From Biomphalaria glabrata (taxonomy: Eukaryota; Mollusca; Gastropoda; Planorbidae), in contig NC_074723.1 in the NCBI RefSeq assembly GCF_947242115.1, positions 28,855,043 through 28,919,042 of the forward strand: DNA of 64,000 nucleotides. Direction: 5' to 3'. This document shows, in pieces, positions 1-11,500 of the stretch; positions within the stretch are counted from its first letter, which is position 1, and every line of letters begins with the position of its first letter. Both the position numbers and the translations under genes were made by a program. The notes beneath the pieces were generated by a model. That model was not told the origin of the DNA. It worked only from the letters and a program-made list of their open reading frames with translations, and ran no database searches.

Positions 1-139
1 AGAAGCTTGTCAATTAATTCAATAATATTCATGAACAGGTTCACAAGTATAACTTTTAATAAACATCAAATAGAGCTTTTTTTTTTATTTACTGTACTAT
101 ATTAAATCCTAAAACCCAACCATGAACATTCTAACTTAC

Positions 140-1791
140 CAATACTGCCATCATGCACATTGACTGAAGCAACCACATTTTTCTCAGATGCTATGAAGAC
201 TTTTTTCCCAGACTGTGATGGAGTTTGATCCCAATGAAAATCCTTCACCTGACCTATGTACTCCTGTTTCCTGTGGAGACCACATGTAACATGATGACAA
301 GATTTACTTCTTAAATAATCTTTTAAACTGGGCTTTATAAGAATACTGAAAAGATTCGTATCTAAAAAAAAATAAAGTACCCATTTCAGACATGGCTATC
401 TAGAGGGCTGATGACATAAAGGTCACCTGCTTCTATGATCATGGTTAATGAAGGTGCCAACACAATGACCAACCCTCTTTAATTTCTCTGTCTAATGTCA
501 GGTACCCATTAGATTGGGTGGACTCAGAGGCACCCTAAAATCCTGAAATTCAAAATCACAGTCCCCCTCAATTCAGAAGACAAGTGCTTTACCATTGGAG
601 AAAAACCAGTACAGCAGGAGACAACAGAAGGGAGAGTAGAATTATGTAGTCTATCGAAGGGAGAGGAGATTGAGTCCACCAAATATTTATCGCCAAATAA
701 CACAGGCAAAGCCAATATGTATACACTAATACAGTATACAGGTAAAACTTGGAGATATGATGAGATGACCTTGATTGGCTTGATGAAACATCATATACAT
801 ACACACATAATATGTCAATTTATTTACATTTGGCTTTAATTTTCAACTATTTTCATTTCACTAGAAATAGTTTCACCTTTCAGCAAAAGGAAAATGACAA
901 AACCTGTTTCACTAGCTTGTCTTGTTTCCATGTAAATAAACACCTATGTCTTGTTGAGCCATCTCCCTTCAGTTATTACAGTATTATTATTAGATTAAAG
1001 ATAAGGCCATGATTTGCCCACCCCTGATTTATTTAGATTTCTAAGTTTAGATCTATAGTAGATTCTTATATAAGGCACACCGTATTGGGGAAGTAGGTCA
1101 AAATTTTATTTTATTTTTTTATTTGGTGATGGATTAACTTACAAAAAAACTGAAAGCAGATTCTTATTCTGCAACTAAAGGACTATAAAAATAGCTGTGT
1201 CTCTTTGAATTACCACTCATAGTCAAGATTTTATTTTAAAATAAATTAGGTCACTTCATGCTCCTATACTAAACGCAGTTTTTGTGCTTCTCCTTTAGCG
1301 CACATTGAGCACCATTAAGAAACACCACTATGTTATTGCTAATTAATTATATCTGTGTTAATTAAAAATTATTTAGATTATATTAAAAGAAGTAGATTCA
1401 CTTCTGCAATATGTATTTATAACAGGATGAAACAGGGTGGAGGACACGCACTAACCATGAGTTATATCAATTATATGAAGACCCACCAATAGTGAACGAA
1501 ATAAAAAAGAACAGACTACGTTGGGCAGGTCACCTTGAAAGAATGTCAGACAACAGAGGGGTGAAAATGGTATACAGGCAAAAACCAAAAGGCAGGCGAC
1601 CCAAAAGCAGACCCCGAATGCGATGGATAGATGACGTGGAAGCAGATCTGAAGCAGCTTGGGGTTAGGGCGTGGAGACGAAAGGCCCAGGAGAGATCTGA
1701 ATGGAAGGAAGTGTTAAAGCAGGCCAGAGCCCTCCATGGGCTGTAGCACCACTGGGATGGATGGATGGAATATGTATTTATAGTATATTGC

Positions 1792-1836
<45 letters not shown>

Positions 1837-3225
1837 TATATATATATGCCTATATATATATATATCGAAATAGTTTATTTATTTATACATGCCTACCTAT
1901 ATAATCTATGTGTAGAAACAGACAGAAATAAATCTATATAAATTATAGATCTATAAATTAATTATTATAATTTAATAAACATGATATTTTCAACTAGGCT
2001 CCATGTATTCTCTCTCTCTTTCTTTTAATTCCCATCCAAGGACCGTCTTCTTTTCAGAATTTGGATGTTCGTTTTGTTACACCTTAACATTCCCTCCCTC
2101 CCATAGATGCTTATAATTCTTTTCATGACTCTCTCCCCCTTCCCTCCACTGCCTGTTTCATAGGTTGTGACACTACAGGCTTAGTGTATACCTCTCCTCA
2201 CCACCAGCGCTCGCCTGGAGTGATCACCTGCAGTGGGCATAGTCTCTGGCTTCAAATTATAAGCCCACACTTTTTCTTTCATTCATAAATTATATATTCT
2301 AGATATCTTGATGTAGGTCATGTTTATTCATTGAAAAAATCATAGATTTATTAATCCCAATAATATTTCTTATTACGATTTTGCCTTGTGCACTATAGGA
2401 GAATGTGTTAAATTCATTATTATCGTTGAAACACCTCCTTTTTTAATTTTATTTAACAGCTAACAGTATGAATGAGATTGAAATGTCTTTCTAAAGATGT
2501 TTGGAAGCTTATTTTGATATATCCACCAGCCTACGATCAAACATATAATATAGCCTTCATCCCTTATATGGGTATGAATTGCCGGGGAGGTTAAAACAAT
2601 AGCTTTACATACTTGGTTACCAACAATCTAAAAAACTGCCATCTGCTTTGGAAAAGCGGAACAAAAATACAGGAACTTATCTAAAATTGGACATGCAGTG
2701 TCCTGAAACGTCGTTTTTAGCTCCAAATATAAAAACTAATTAATTATAAACAAAAAAAGCGATGTGTTTCTTAAAGGAGAATTTGATGAGCTGTGCCTTA
2801 TATAAGAAGCTACTATATATTTTTCATGGTCACTTGAGTTGAATTTCTTGAGTTATCATATTCATGTTATGAGTACTATTGAGTTGACTCATGACTCAAC
2901 TCAAGGTTGACTACAGTAGTACACTGACACTGTGAGTGTTAATTTATATTAGTGTTGAGTGTTGTGAATGTTACTGTTCAGTGTTGTCTTGAAGGAGCGG
3001 TGACTGACTCAGTGACTGTGAATGAAGGCGAAGGGGCCATCATCATGAGGCTGCATGTTCTAGACTCTATATTTATTTATTAATCCATTTAGACATAAAT
3101 ACACGTGCTTATTCATTTTACCAATCAAATAATCCAGCCTGATCTTCGTAAAGGCCGAACGTATTAACAGAATGTATACTAATCATGCATAAGAAGACCA
3201 ACACCGCTTTGATGGGCTTCGCCAT
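140..3225 (-). CDS. EMC1: EMC1, ER membrane protein complex subunit 1 (5' part only)
   Basis: Two coding exons are visible on the minus strand: exon 1 at 3225-3122 and exon 2 at 270-140. The gene continues past the left end. Exon 1 starts MAKPIKAVLVFL and encodes a hydrophobic signal peptide of about 24 residues, then GLYEDQAGLFDW, which matches the conserved start of the mature lumenal domain (human YEDQVGKFDWR). Exon 1 ends in a split Trp codon before a GTAAAA donor. Exon 2 follows a CACAG acceptor, restores the frame and reads KQEYIGQVKDF...KKVFIASEKNVVASVN, parallel to human RQQYVGKVKF...KKLVVATEKNVIAALN. It ends in phase 1 at a GTAAGT donor. EMC1 is the largest EMC subunit, with lumenal beta-propellers, and serves membrane-protein insertion in the ER. 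The 2.85 kb intron 1 holds LINE and SINE remnants. The gene is head to head with ELYS. Confidence 0.92.
385..600 (-). repeat. tRNA-derived SINE, family 1
   Basis: On the minus strand the sequence begins with a degraded tRNA-like head (GGTAAAGCACTTGTCTTCTG) and continues through CCTCTGAGTCCACCC, CTAATGGGTACCTGACATTA and GGTTGGTCATTGTGTTGG. The same blocks recur, more decayed, at 60546-60800. It lies in EMC1 intron 1. Open frames here are by-products of the repeat. Confidence 0.75.
1424..1771 (+). mobile_element. RTE-like LINE, 3' end of the polymerase ORF
   Basis: The frame reads RTRTNHELYQLYEDPPIV, then RLRWAGHLERM, GRRPKSRPRMRWIDDVEADL, WRRKAQERSEWK and ARALHGL before a stop at 1744-1746. 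This is the familiar C-terminal tail of RTE-type endonuclease/reverse transcriptase proteins. A short GGAT array follows, which is typical of their 3' ends. The element is 5' truncated and lies antisense to EMC1 in its intron 1. Confidence 0.85.
1790..1866. repeat. (TC)n and (TA)n microsatellite
   Basis: A CT-rich run leads into about 70 bp of nearly pure TA dinucleotides with a few interruptions, just after the RTE-like LINE fragment. Confidence 0.9.
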
Positions 3226-3329
3226 GTTTTAGTTGAGCTGATACTAAAAAAGTCACACACAAAAAAAAATACTTCAAAACGAAACAAACTAAACACAAGA
3301 CGATGATTATGATGATGATTTCTTGCCTA

Positions 3330-4030
3330 AGTCTGACAATTCACTTTATATTAGTATAATATAGATTTAATAATAATATAGAATATCTAGATCTATAGAT
3401 CTAGAATAATCTAAATCTACCTAGAGTCTAATAGATTCGAACTAAATAGATCTAGTACTCTTTCCACGAGCGTGATAATTTTTAGATTTACACAAGATGG
3501 CTTCCCACAGGCGGCAATGTTACCTTAGTTTTTGCTTTTCTCTATTCCATTTTTTTTAACAAATAAAATCTAGACCCTAATTCTAGATTTAACATCTATC
3601 AAACTAACTTAAAAAACGTAAGTCACTAAATAATAATCTGTTAAAATTACTTAGATATCTAGTCTACTCTTATCAGTATCAACTCTCGTCTTACTCTACT
3701 CTATCATACTCTATGAGATGCACAGTCACTGAGTCAGTGACAGTGAGTTGAGTGAGACAGTCTGACTCAGTCTGAGTCGAGAGTCTAGTCTAGAATTTAG
3801 ATCTATTTTTATAATTATTTTATACTAGACTCTATAGTCTAGAGTTCTATTCTAGATTCTACTAAATTCTAGACTAGATCAGTAGATCTAGACTCTAGAA
3901 TAAGAATTTTTAATTTTAATAAATTATAATATTATAATCTTAGTCTTAGTGAAAGTTAGTGAATCTAGATTTTCCTGACTACAGATGTGACTCAGTGACT
4001 GTGAGTTTGAGTAGATCTAGAATGACTAGA
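3330..4030. repeat. CTAGATCT palindrome field in the EMC1/ELYS spacer
   Basis: Low-complexity sequence dominated by AGATCT, TCTAGA and related palindromes, mixed with GAGTCA/TGACTC words. Similar fields occur at 12830-13210, 40230-41400 and 49770-50240 and in short patches near 62340 and 63640. Confidence 0.7.
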
Positions 4031-4325
4031 TCATGATGATCATCATGATTGACATGATCATGATGATGGAGACTGGAGACTTTCTAAAAACACACACACA
4101 CAGTCACTTTATTCTTTATTTGAATTGATAATTTATTATTCATAACAGTAATCATTTATTATTCATAACAGTAAGAGTAATAACATGTTAACACTCATGA
4201 TCATCGTGAAATTGATGAATAGTCAGTTCAATAGAAAAAGAATAATGAAAATAATAAAATAATGATGTTATGATGCTTACTAATGCTGACCTTACATTCT
4301 GGATCTAAATCTATGTATAGTCGCG

Positions 4326-4535
4326 TAATTTATTTATTCTGGACATAACATGAATCCTTACAACTTGCTGTTTAATGTTTTTGTGGTCATTACATATTAA
4401 TCATCTTTATTTTAATAGCCGTGTAAATGTAATTAATTTATTCTGGACATAACATGAATCCGTACAACTTGCTGTTTAGTGTTTTTGTGGTCATTACATA
4501 TTAATCATCTTTATTTTAATATTTAATATGAAACT
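4326..4535. repeat. 104 bp tandem duplication
   Basis: Two nearly identical copies with a 104 bp offset, recognisable by TTATTCTGGACATAACATGA at about 4335 and 4439 and the shared ending CATTACATATTAATCATC. Only a few differences separate them, so the duplication looks recent. Confidence 0.85.
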
Positions 4536-5537
4536 AGCGTACTGTATTATGTATACTATATAATGTGTCGTGTGTGTCCATTTTCCTATGATTCTGACCC
4601 AATTTCCTTCTATTTAGCGGTCTTTTTATTTAGGAAAAAAGAATTTCAAATTTGTAAGTCAGTGTTGTATTTTTTTCCTATGTTACCAGGATGACTTTAT
4701 CTCTTCCTAGGGTCTATGCCTATGGTTTAGACTTTTTCTATATTTTTTTTGGTTGGCTAAGTCTATGCTAATGAGCCTGGCAATATTTATTCTGTTTTTG
4801 GAGCTGATTTTAATACATTTTCTTTTCTTTGTCAAACCATTATCAAATAATGTGCTGTCAAAGTCAAACTTTGACTTTTTGGCCTATTATTTTTGGTGGT
4901 TAGATCTATCTTTTCACCAAGAGATAAGTAGATGATTATAGGTGTAGTTATAGATTTAGATATATAATATGATAATATATGATAATATATATATTATATA
5001 TCTTACTATTCTAATAAATGGATCTTTATCAAATATTAATTTATTTGGCAATATTAAAAAAAAATGAAAATGACAGAACACCAATTAAATCTTTTTTTTT
5101 TTAAATATATCCTACTACACCTAATTTATCCTTGTACAAGTAGACATACCTAGAAATATACAAGTAGAGTTATGAATTGTTAATGTCAGATAATTTACTG
5201 TTTACAAATCTAATAATCTGAGACAGTGATATTGGTTGAGAATGCTAGAAGAAATTGGGTAATTTTGATCTGAACTGCTCTTTTGTCAGTACGTTGCATT
5301 AACATCATTTTTCATTTTAAAAACAAGCTACATTTTCTACTATGCTGTTTTTTCCCCTTTTTTTTTTTATTTAGGGCACAGTTTAGTAAATACAGTAAAA
5401 TGTTTAGGCTATATATGTCTGAATTACATAATATAAATTACTTTGATGTCAAATTAAAATTATGCATTTCTTTTGTACATTAAAAAAACATGGTGCCCAT
5501 AAATTTAGAATTTTTTAATTTTTTTTTAAAGAAAAAC

Positions 5538-8500
5538 ATGAAACTAGAATTGAAGCCTGATGTTTTACAAGTATTTCAAGGTCATGGTATAGCAGCAACT
5601 CATGCTGGCACATCAAAAGGTAAAAAAAAAAATATTTTTAAAAATATTATTCACTGGAAAGGGGTAATGACAAGCTCAGACTAAAACCTATAACTGTATT
5701 TTATTGATAAGGCGCTCTATACCTTGATCATGTTAATTTTTTTTTTTATATTAACAGATTGCCAGATCAGTTGGATTTATAAAGATTCATTGTTGGAGGT
5801 GTTTGCAAGTCAAACTAATGAAATTCTAGCTTCATGGAGATTTGGTAAAGCTCTCAAAGATGTGGACACATGCATCACATTTGTTAAGGATTTCAAGATT
5901 CATGGGGGCTATCTTCTCTTGGTAGCTTTAACCAACAGCACTGATTTGGGCCAGCTCTGCATATTTAGTGTTGGTCTACGTAAAGTTTTGCAAGTCATTG
6001 AAGTACCCCAGAAAGTAAGTTAATTGCAAAGCTTGTTAAGACTATGAGGAACATGAAATAATCAAATCATAAGGGTTAAATGCATCAAAGCTGTACAACA
6101 AAGAAACAAAATGCAAAATGTTTCAAAGCTACAAATGAAAATTAACTTCAATCAATCCCCTGCAAACAATGGCTTTGTACTTTTACAAAATATGTAGGTC
6201 ACCCCCTGGTCTCCATAGCCATGTAATCAACATCTTTGTATTCTCCAGTTTTTAAAATAACAATAGCTTGTCTCTTTTTTGCTTAGCAAGGCTCTTAATA
6301 TATCATCTCTAAATACATATGATATTGTTTGCACATTAAACTTGTTACATATTTTTTTTTTTTTTTCAAAGATCACTGCTCTTGAAGTGATATTTGCTAA
6401 TACTTGTGATGAGATTCCTAAATGGATATTAAGCAAACATCTTCAGTTTTTTTGTGGACTGGCTGCTGTGGGGACTATTGGAGGATATGTATATCTGTTA
6501 GGTGAGAATATTGTATTTGTTCCCTCCATATTTGTTTTAATAGTGCTGATCTAAAAATTTAACTTCACAGTTATATGTGTGTGAGTAAAATGTATAAATG
6601 AGTCTTGAGTAGATAAGAAAAGCTCAGATGATCTTTTCTTTTTTACTAAGCTTATATCAACTCACTCTGTCTGTATGGTAAAAAGTTTGTATACATTGTT
6701 TCTCCTGCATGTAATCTCAGAATAAGCTGAAATTTTGCACAATTATTTCTTTTACCTGACAACACAAGAATCAATTGAAAAAAAATTAACCAATTAGTTA
6801 ATTAACTATTGGTAATTAATTATTTTTGTTTGGTATCTTGAACAAGGGAAAGAAATCATACTTGTCTCTGTTTCTCTTCAGATCTTTGTTTGGATAGGCT
6901 GATGCTGCAGCTAAGCACTGAGGAAAGACCAAAGAAAATGATGATAATTTCTCCGTGTGTAGTTGATGGTGATGCTAGGCGGCTGCAAGCTATCTCCTAT
7001 GATAAACATATTGCTGTACTGTTAGATGGCAAGTATTTATTAACTTTTATACAATAAATTTCATTTCTGTTATCATCAAATCTCAAAACAACAGTATGGC
7101 TCCTTCTGTCTTGAGAGTGGATGCCCCTTGGTCAACTTGCTCCTCTGCTCTGAATCAGCAGCAAAGTTTCCACATAAGGGCACAATGTTGGGTCATAGAT
7201 GAAGGGCTGATGGTCTCTTTCTTGGCCTTGTTAGGTGCCAACTTGTTTGCCCAAGCTGTCAAAGGGGATACCAAAGTTGGCTCCACTTTTGATTTTCTTT
7301 GTGTCGGTTCCTGAAACATTAGCATTGCAAGGCAGCAGACATTTACCACTCTCCTAGATAAATGGCATTTCTTAAGTCTTCTATCAGCTTTCAACCTTTG
7401 TCTGCTGGTTTTCTTTGTTGCTGTTTTGTGTGCTGAATATCTATTGCATTATTTTTTTTTTAATGCATTTGTTTACACTTGTTTTATTCAGATCAATGTC
7501 ACAACCAAGGACAATATTATTACAGAAGGCAAGATGACACAGTGCAGAAAGTTATAGATGAAGGTATCAGTTTACTCTTTTATTTAAAAAAAAAAAGAAC
7601 TCTTAGAATTTGATGGTCAATGAAGATTGTCTAAAGTAATGTAGTGCATGTGTGAATCTATAAATTACTTTGTCACAACTGCAGAAACAAACTTGTCTAA
7701 ACATTCTCATTTACTGTTGTTTTTTTAAGCTAACATTGTTTTATTATTTGTTGTATTTTATTAGATTATGTCAATGTAACAAGCTTAAAGTATTTAGAGC
7801 AAGCAGGAATCCTTGCTATTGGTTTCAACTTTGGCTGCTTCCAGTTGTGGAAACTGTATAATCCAGTTTTAGAGTAAGTATATAGCTATCTCAGCAGCCT
7901 TGATGAAAGCAATATCACTGTATAGTGCTATTGGTTGTTTGTGACTTCACATTTGAATGGAAAGTTAACTTTTGTTTTCCTTGCATCCAAGGCTATGTGT
8001 ATTCTACATCTCTAAATGTATTGTATTTTTTCTAGTTACAGTTCTCGATTTGTGCCTAACAGCGTACAAGTCTCCAACTTTGTAGTGCAAGAGCCAGAAA
8101 ATGATCCCAGAAATTTTGTTTACTTGTGGGTGGTCCATGATGAGGATTCTGAAGACAAGTAATGACTCTAGATACTTTTTATCTAAATGAATTTAGTCAT
8201 AATTTGCTTATTGTGATTATGATAAGTTTTAGTAAAGAAAGTTAATTGTTTTTACTATTTCTCTATAAAAAATGTTGAGAATGTCCACTTTGCATTAAAT
8301 CATTCATGTTCACAGTGTAGCCTGCAGTTGCCTGTATCAGCTCAGCTTTGCTAAAAAGGATATCTATGCAGGTTTTGGAATGTTTTATGATGTAAGAAGT
8401 TTATCTTACTATTTTTTTTAAGTAAATTTAACTTGTCCATTTAATTATTGAGTTGATTGTATGTTTCTTTCTATGTCGCTTTGAGTCTAAATGTACTTTG

Positions 8501-11500
8501 TTATACATTTTTATGTTACAAATAAAGCAGGTGATCCACTAATCAAATGACTTAAAGGATTGACTATCATCATCATTGAGAGCAATTATCTTCTGGAATA
8601 GTTTTATATCTTCACCTTCAACTATCCCTTGTTCTGTTTGGGCACACACAAGATCTGTTGACCATCTTTCTTCATTCATCTCTCTCTTTTGCATTGGATA
8701 GAAAATCTTTCAATCGCAGGCCCATCCATTCTATAGTGTTGTCTTCCCATCACTTTCTCTGTCTACAGTTAGAAGAAAAAAAAAGTCATTTTCTTTAGAT
8801 GCTCACCATAAAAAAAAATGTTTTCCCCGACTAAACTGGACTTTTATTTACATCTTTTAAAACGATTTATACCTTGTGTGACACAACTAAGTTGCATGAT
8901 TTATCTAGCACAAATACATTTAGTATGAAGAAGTTTTAATCTGGAATTTACTGAAATAGACTCAGTAATAAATTTAATTACATTTTAGTCTTAATTAAAC
9001 TATAAAATGTAGTATACATATGTTATGCAATTTCAAGAAATGCAAAAAAAAATGTAATCTATCATGCTAGTTTAAACATTCAGGTACAGTCTAAAGACAT
9101 GCCTAATTAATAGTTTTCATCCTTCTTTTTTCCCCCTTCGTTCTCAGATATTAGAGAAGGTAAAACTGATTAAGCTGACTATTTAAAAAAAAAAAAAAAA
9201 GATTAACATTTATATCAAACTTTAATTTAAAATTTTTACAAAGAGAAACAAACCTTCCTCCAGACATGCTCATTATATGCTCAAAATGAAGAATAATGTT
9301 GGAATAACACAAAGTTACATCTTTCATATTCAAACCATTTTGTTCTAAATCAGAATTTTAAACAATTCATATATAGTATGTACTTAACTTTGATTTTCAG
9401 GAACTAGAAAGTGTATGTCCAAGGTTGGATCACAAATTTACTCTGGACCCTTACAGTAAGGATACAAAGACAACATGGAACAGTAGTCTGGTAGCTAGTT
9501 ACACAATACTAAATCCTTTCTACACACCACCACTGACTTTAACTGATTCATTTGAAGAAGGTTAGCCTAATATTTTTTTTTATTTAAATTACTTATGTAT
9601 ATTTGTATTGTTTGAAGGTATTTTATGTAACTGTTGTTACTCTTAAGTAATGTACATATTGTTAAAATCAAAATTATCTCTTTGCTTCATATTTATTACA
9701 AACTGTTTATGGTTGAGAACCATAATATATGTTTTATTAATACTTCAAAAGTATTAGTCACTATAGTATTATAATTAGTACATAGAATATTTAAATACTA
9801 AAGACTAGCTAAAGTAAGGTGTGAACAAAACTCCAAAGTGACCCCAATATATATCTACTAGCTTTACCCACCAGCTTCACCAGTTGATTTGTCTGTTCAC
9901 TTACTACATTCTGTAAATGCTCACAAAATACTTAGGCCTTTTTTTTTTTTTTGCACTTTCAATAAAACTGCACACATTTCAACAACCCCCATTTGGTCAG
10001 TGTAACGTTTAATAGTAATTGCCCGCTCTAAATCACTCTCCCAAACACACTCACTGCTGGTCTGTGAACTCTATCAAAATAGCGAATAAATATTTTTCGG
10101 TAATTTTAACCGCTAAAGTTTTGATAGTGAAAGGTGCTTAGTTGTTATAGACACATGAAAAGTAGTAACTGGTTAAATTTTTTTATTTTTCATCCATGGC
10201 AAGTGGGAGAAATTATCAGTCAGTCAGTACATGAATGAATCAATCAAGGTTGAGACACCATCATTCTCAGTTTTTACATATAACATACTCATTTGATACA
10301 TCTTAATTGTTTAATTGTATTTTGTTTTCATCTGCATAAATACAAAAATATTTTGAAAAAAAAATAAAACTAAAATGCTCCACACAATTAAAAAGGTATC
10401 TATTTTTTTTATTTTTTTCAAACTTATTTTTAGTACATGACGTTTTTCTGTTAATGAATTTTGATCTTTCAATATATAAAATCTTTTGAAAAACATATTT
10501 TATTGATTTCTTTTTAAGAATAGTATTATATTTTGTATTAATTAATTGTGTGTGTACATCTGAACAGGTTTGTTTGGTAATGATCGAAGTTTGAGCATCT
10601 TTGTGTGGAAGGCAGAAGGGAAGCAGGGAGGTGATGAAGTGAAACACTGGATGGCCATCTTTGACTTGAACCGCTGGTACCATGCCCAAATGCCACACTC
10701 TGTGAGGTGCCTTGGCAGCTCTCTCCAAGTTTGTTCTTACTGGGCTGTGTACTGTTTGGACCATGTTGTCTCCCTCTCTCCTTCTTATTCTCTCTTGGTG
10801 AGTCCTAACAATTTTGTTGTAAGTTTAATATTTCATTTATGGGACAACTCATTCTCCATCTTTATAGTAATGATATAGTCAATCATGTAAAATTATTACT
10901 TTCAACATTTTTGCTACTTTGTTTTGTTTTAATCTGTGTTGACTGGCCATCATTCTCTTGTACAATCAAGCACACTAGTCAATAAACAGGCTCTCTTGCA
11001 TTTTTTTTTTTGTTTTCCAGTTGACTCTTAATCATCTTGTATAGAAAAACAATTTTAAAAATGTACAGTGTCTTAAAATTATTACTGTTGAAGTTTACCA
11101 TTTTTGTTAGTGTGAATGAGGCAGATTAAAATATTGATTATTTCAGAAATTGTTATTTATCAAATAATAGTTGTGTAAGGTGTATGATTTGTTACTGGTA
11201 CAGTCTACAAAATCAAGACAATGCTCTGTAAATACATGCATGTTTATTATTCAGAATGTGGAAGTGAGTGGGGACAGAGTGCTTCGATTCATCAACAACT
11301 CTCCGCTTCCTCCTGAAGAACACAGTTTTCCATCAGCTTTACAATTGACAAGTAAGTAATGAACTAGGATTTTGAACATAGGTTTCACTGTTGGGTGTAT
11401 TGTCAGATACTTTCAGTATAGTCTTTTAGTTATAATAGTTTATTAGTTAATTATAATAGTTAATAGTTATAAAAATAAATTTTGCTATGCCTATTGTAAA

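Larger units (their letters stand above)
3226..5537. promoter_or_regulatory. Divergent spacer between EMC1 and AHCTF1/ELYS
   Basis: This 2.3 kb stretch between the EMC1 start codon and the first ELYS exon I can support must hold both 5' ends and promoters, perhaps also an ELYS leader or first coding exon I cannot identify. Visible content: a CAAGATGGC site at 3493-3501 that resembles a YY1-type element often found near metazoan transcription starts; TGAGTCA/TGACTCA palindromes at 3730, 3763 and 3988; a dense CTAGATCT field at about 3330-4030; and a 104 bp tandem duplication at about 4326-4535. No convincing reading frame was found. The regulatory role is inferred from position only. Confidence 0.5.

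Noticed and set aside
524-804. Overlapping minus-strand open frames of 63 and 71 codons
   Set aside because: They lie largely in a tRNA-derived SINE and show no family resemblance.
3497-3530. ATG in CAAGATGGCTTCC as the ELYS start
   Set aside because: The frame (MASHRRQCYLS) has no similarity to ELYS N-termini and no good donor; the word is more likely a YY1-type promoter site.
4753-4935. Hydrophobic 60-codon frame upstream of ELYS
   Set aside because: Low-complexity, T-rich sequence; hydrophobic residues come from TTT/CTT codons. No match to the missing ELYS N-terminus.
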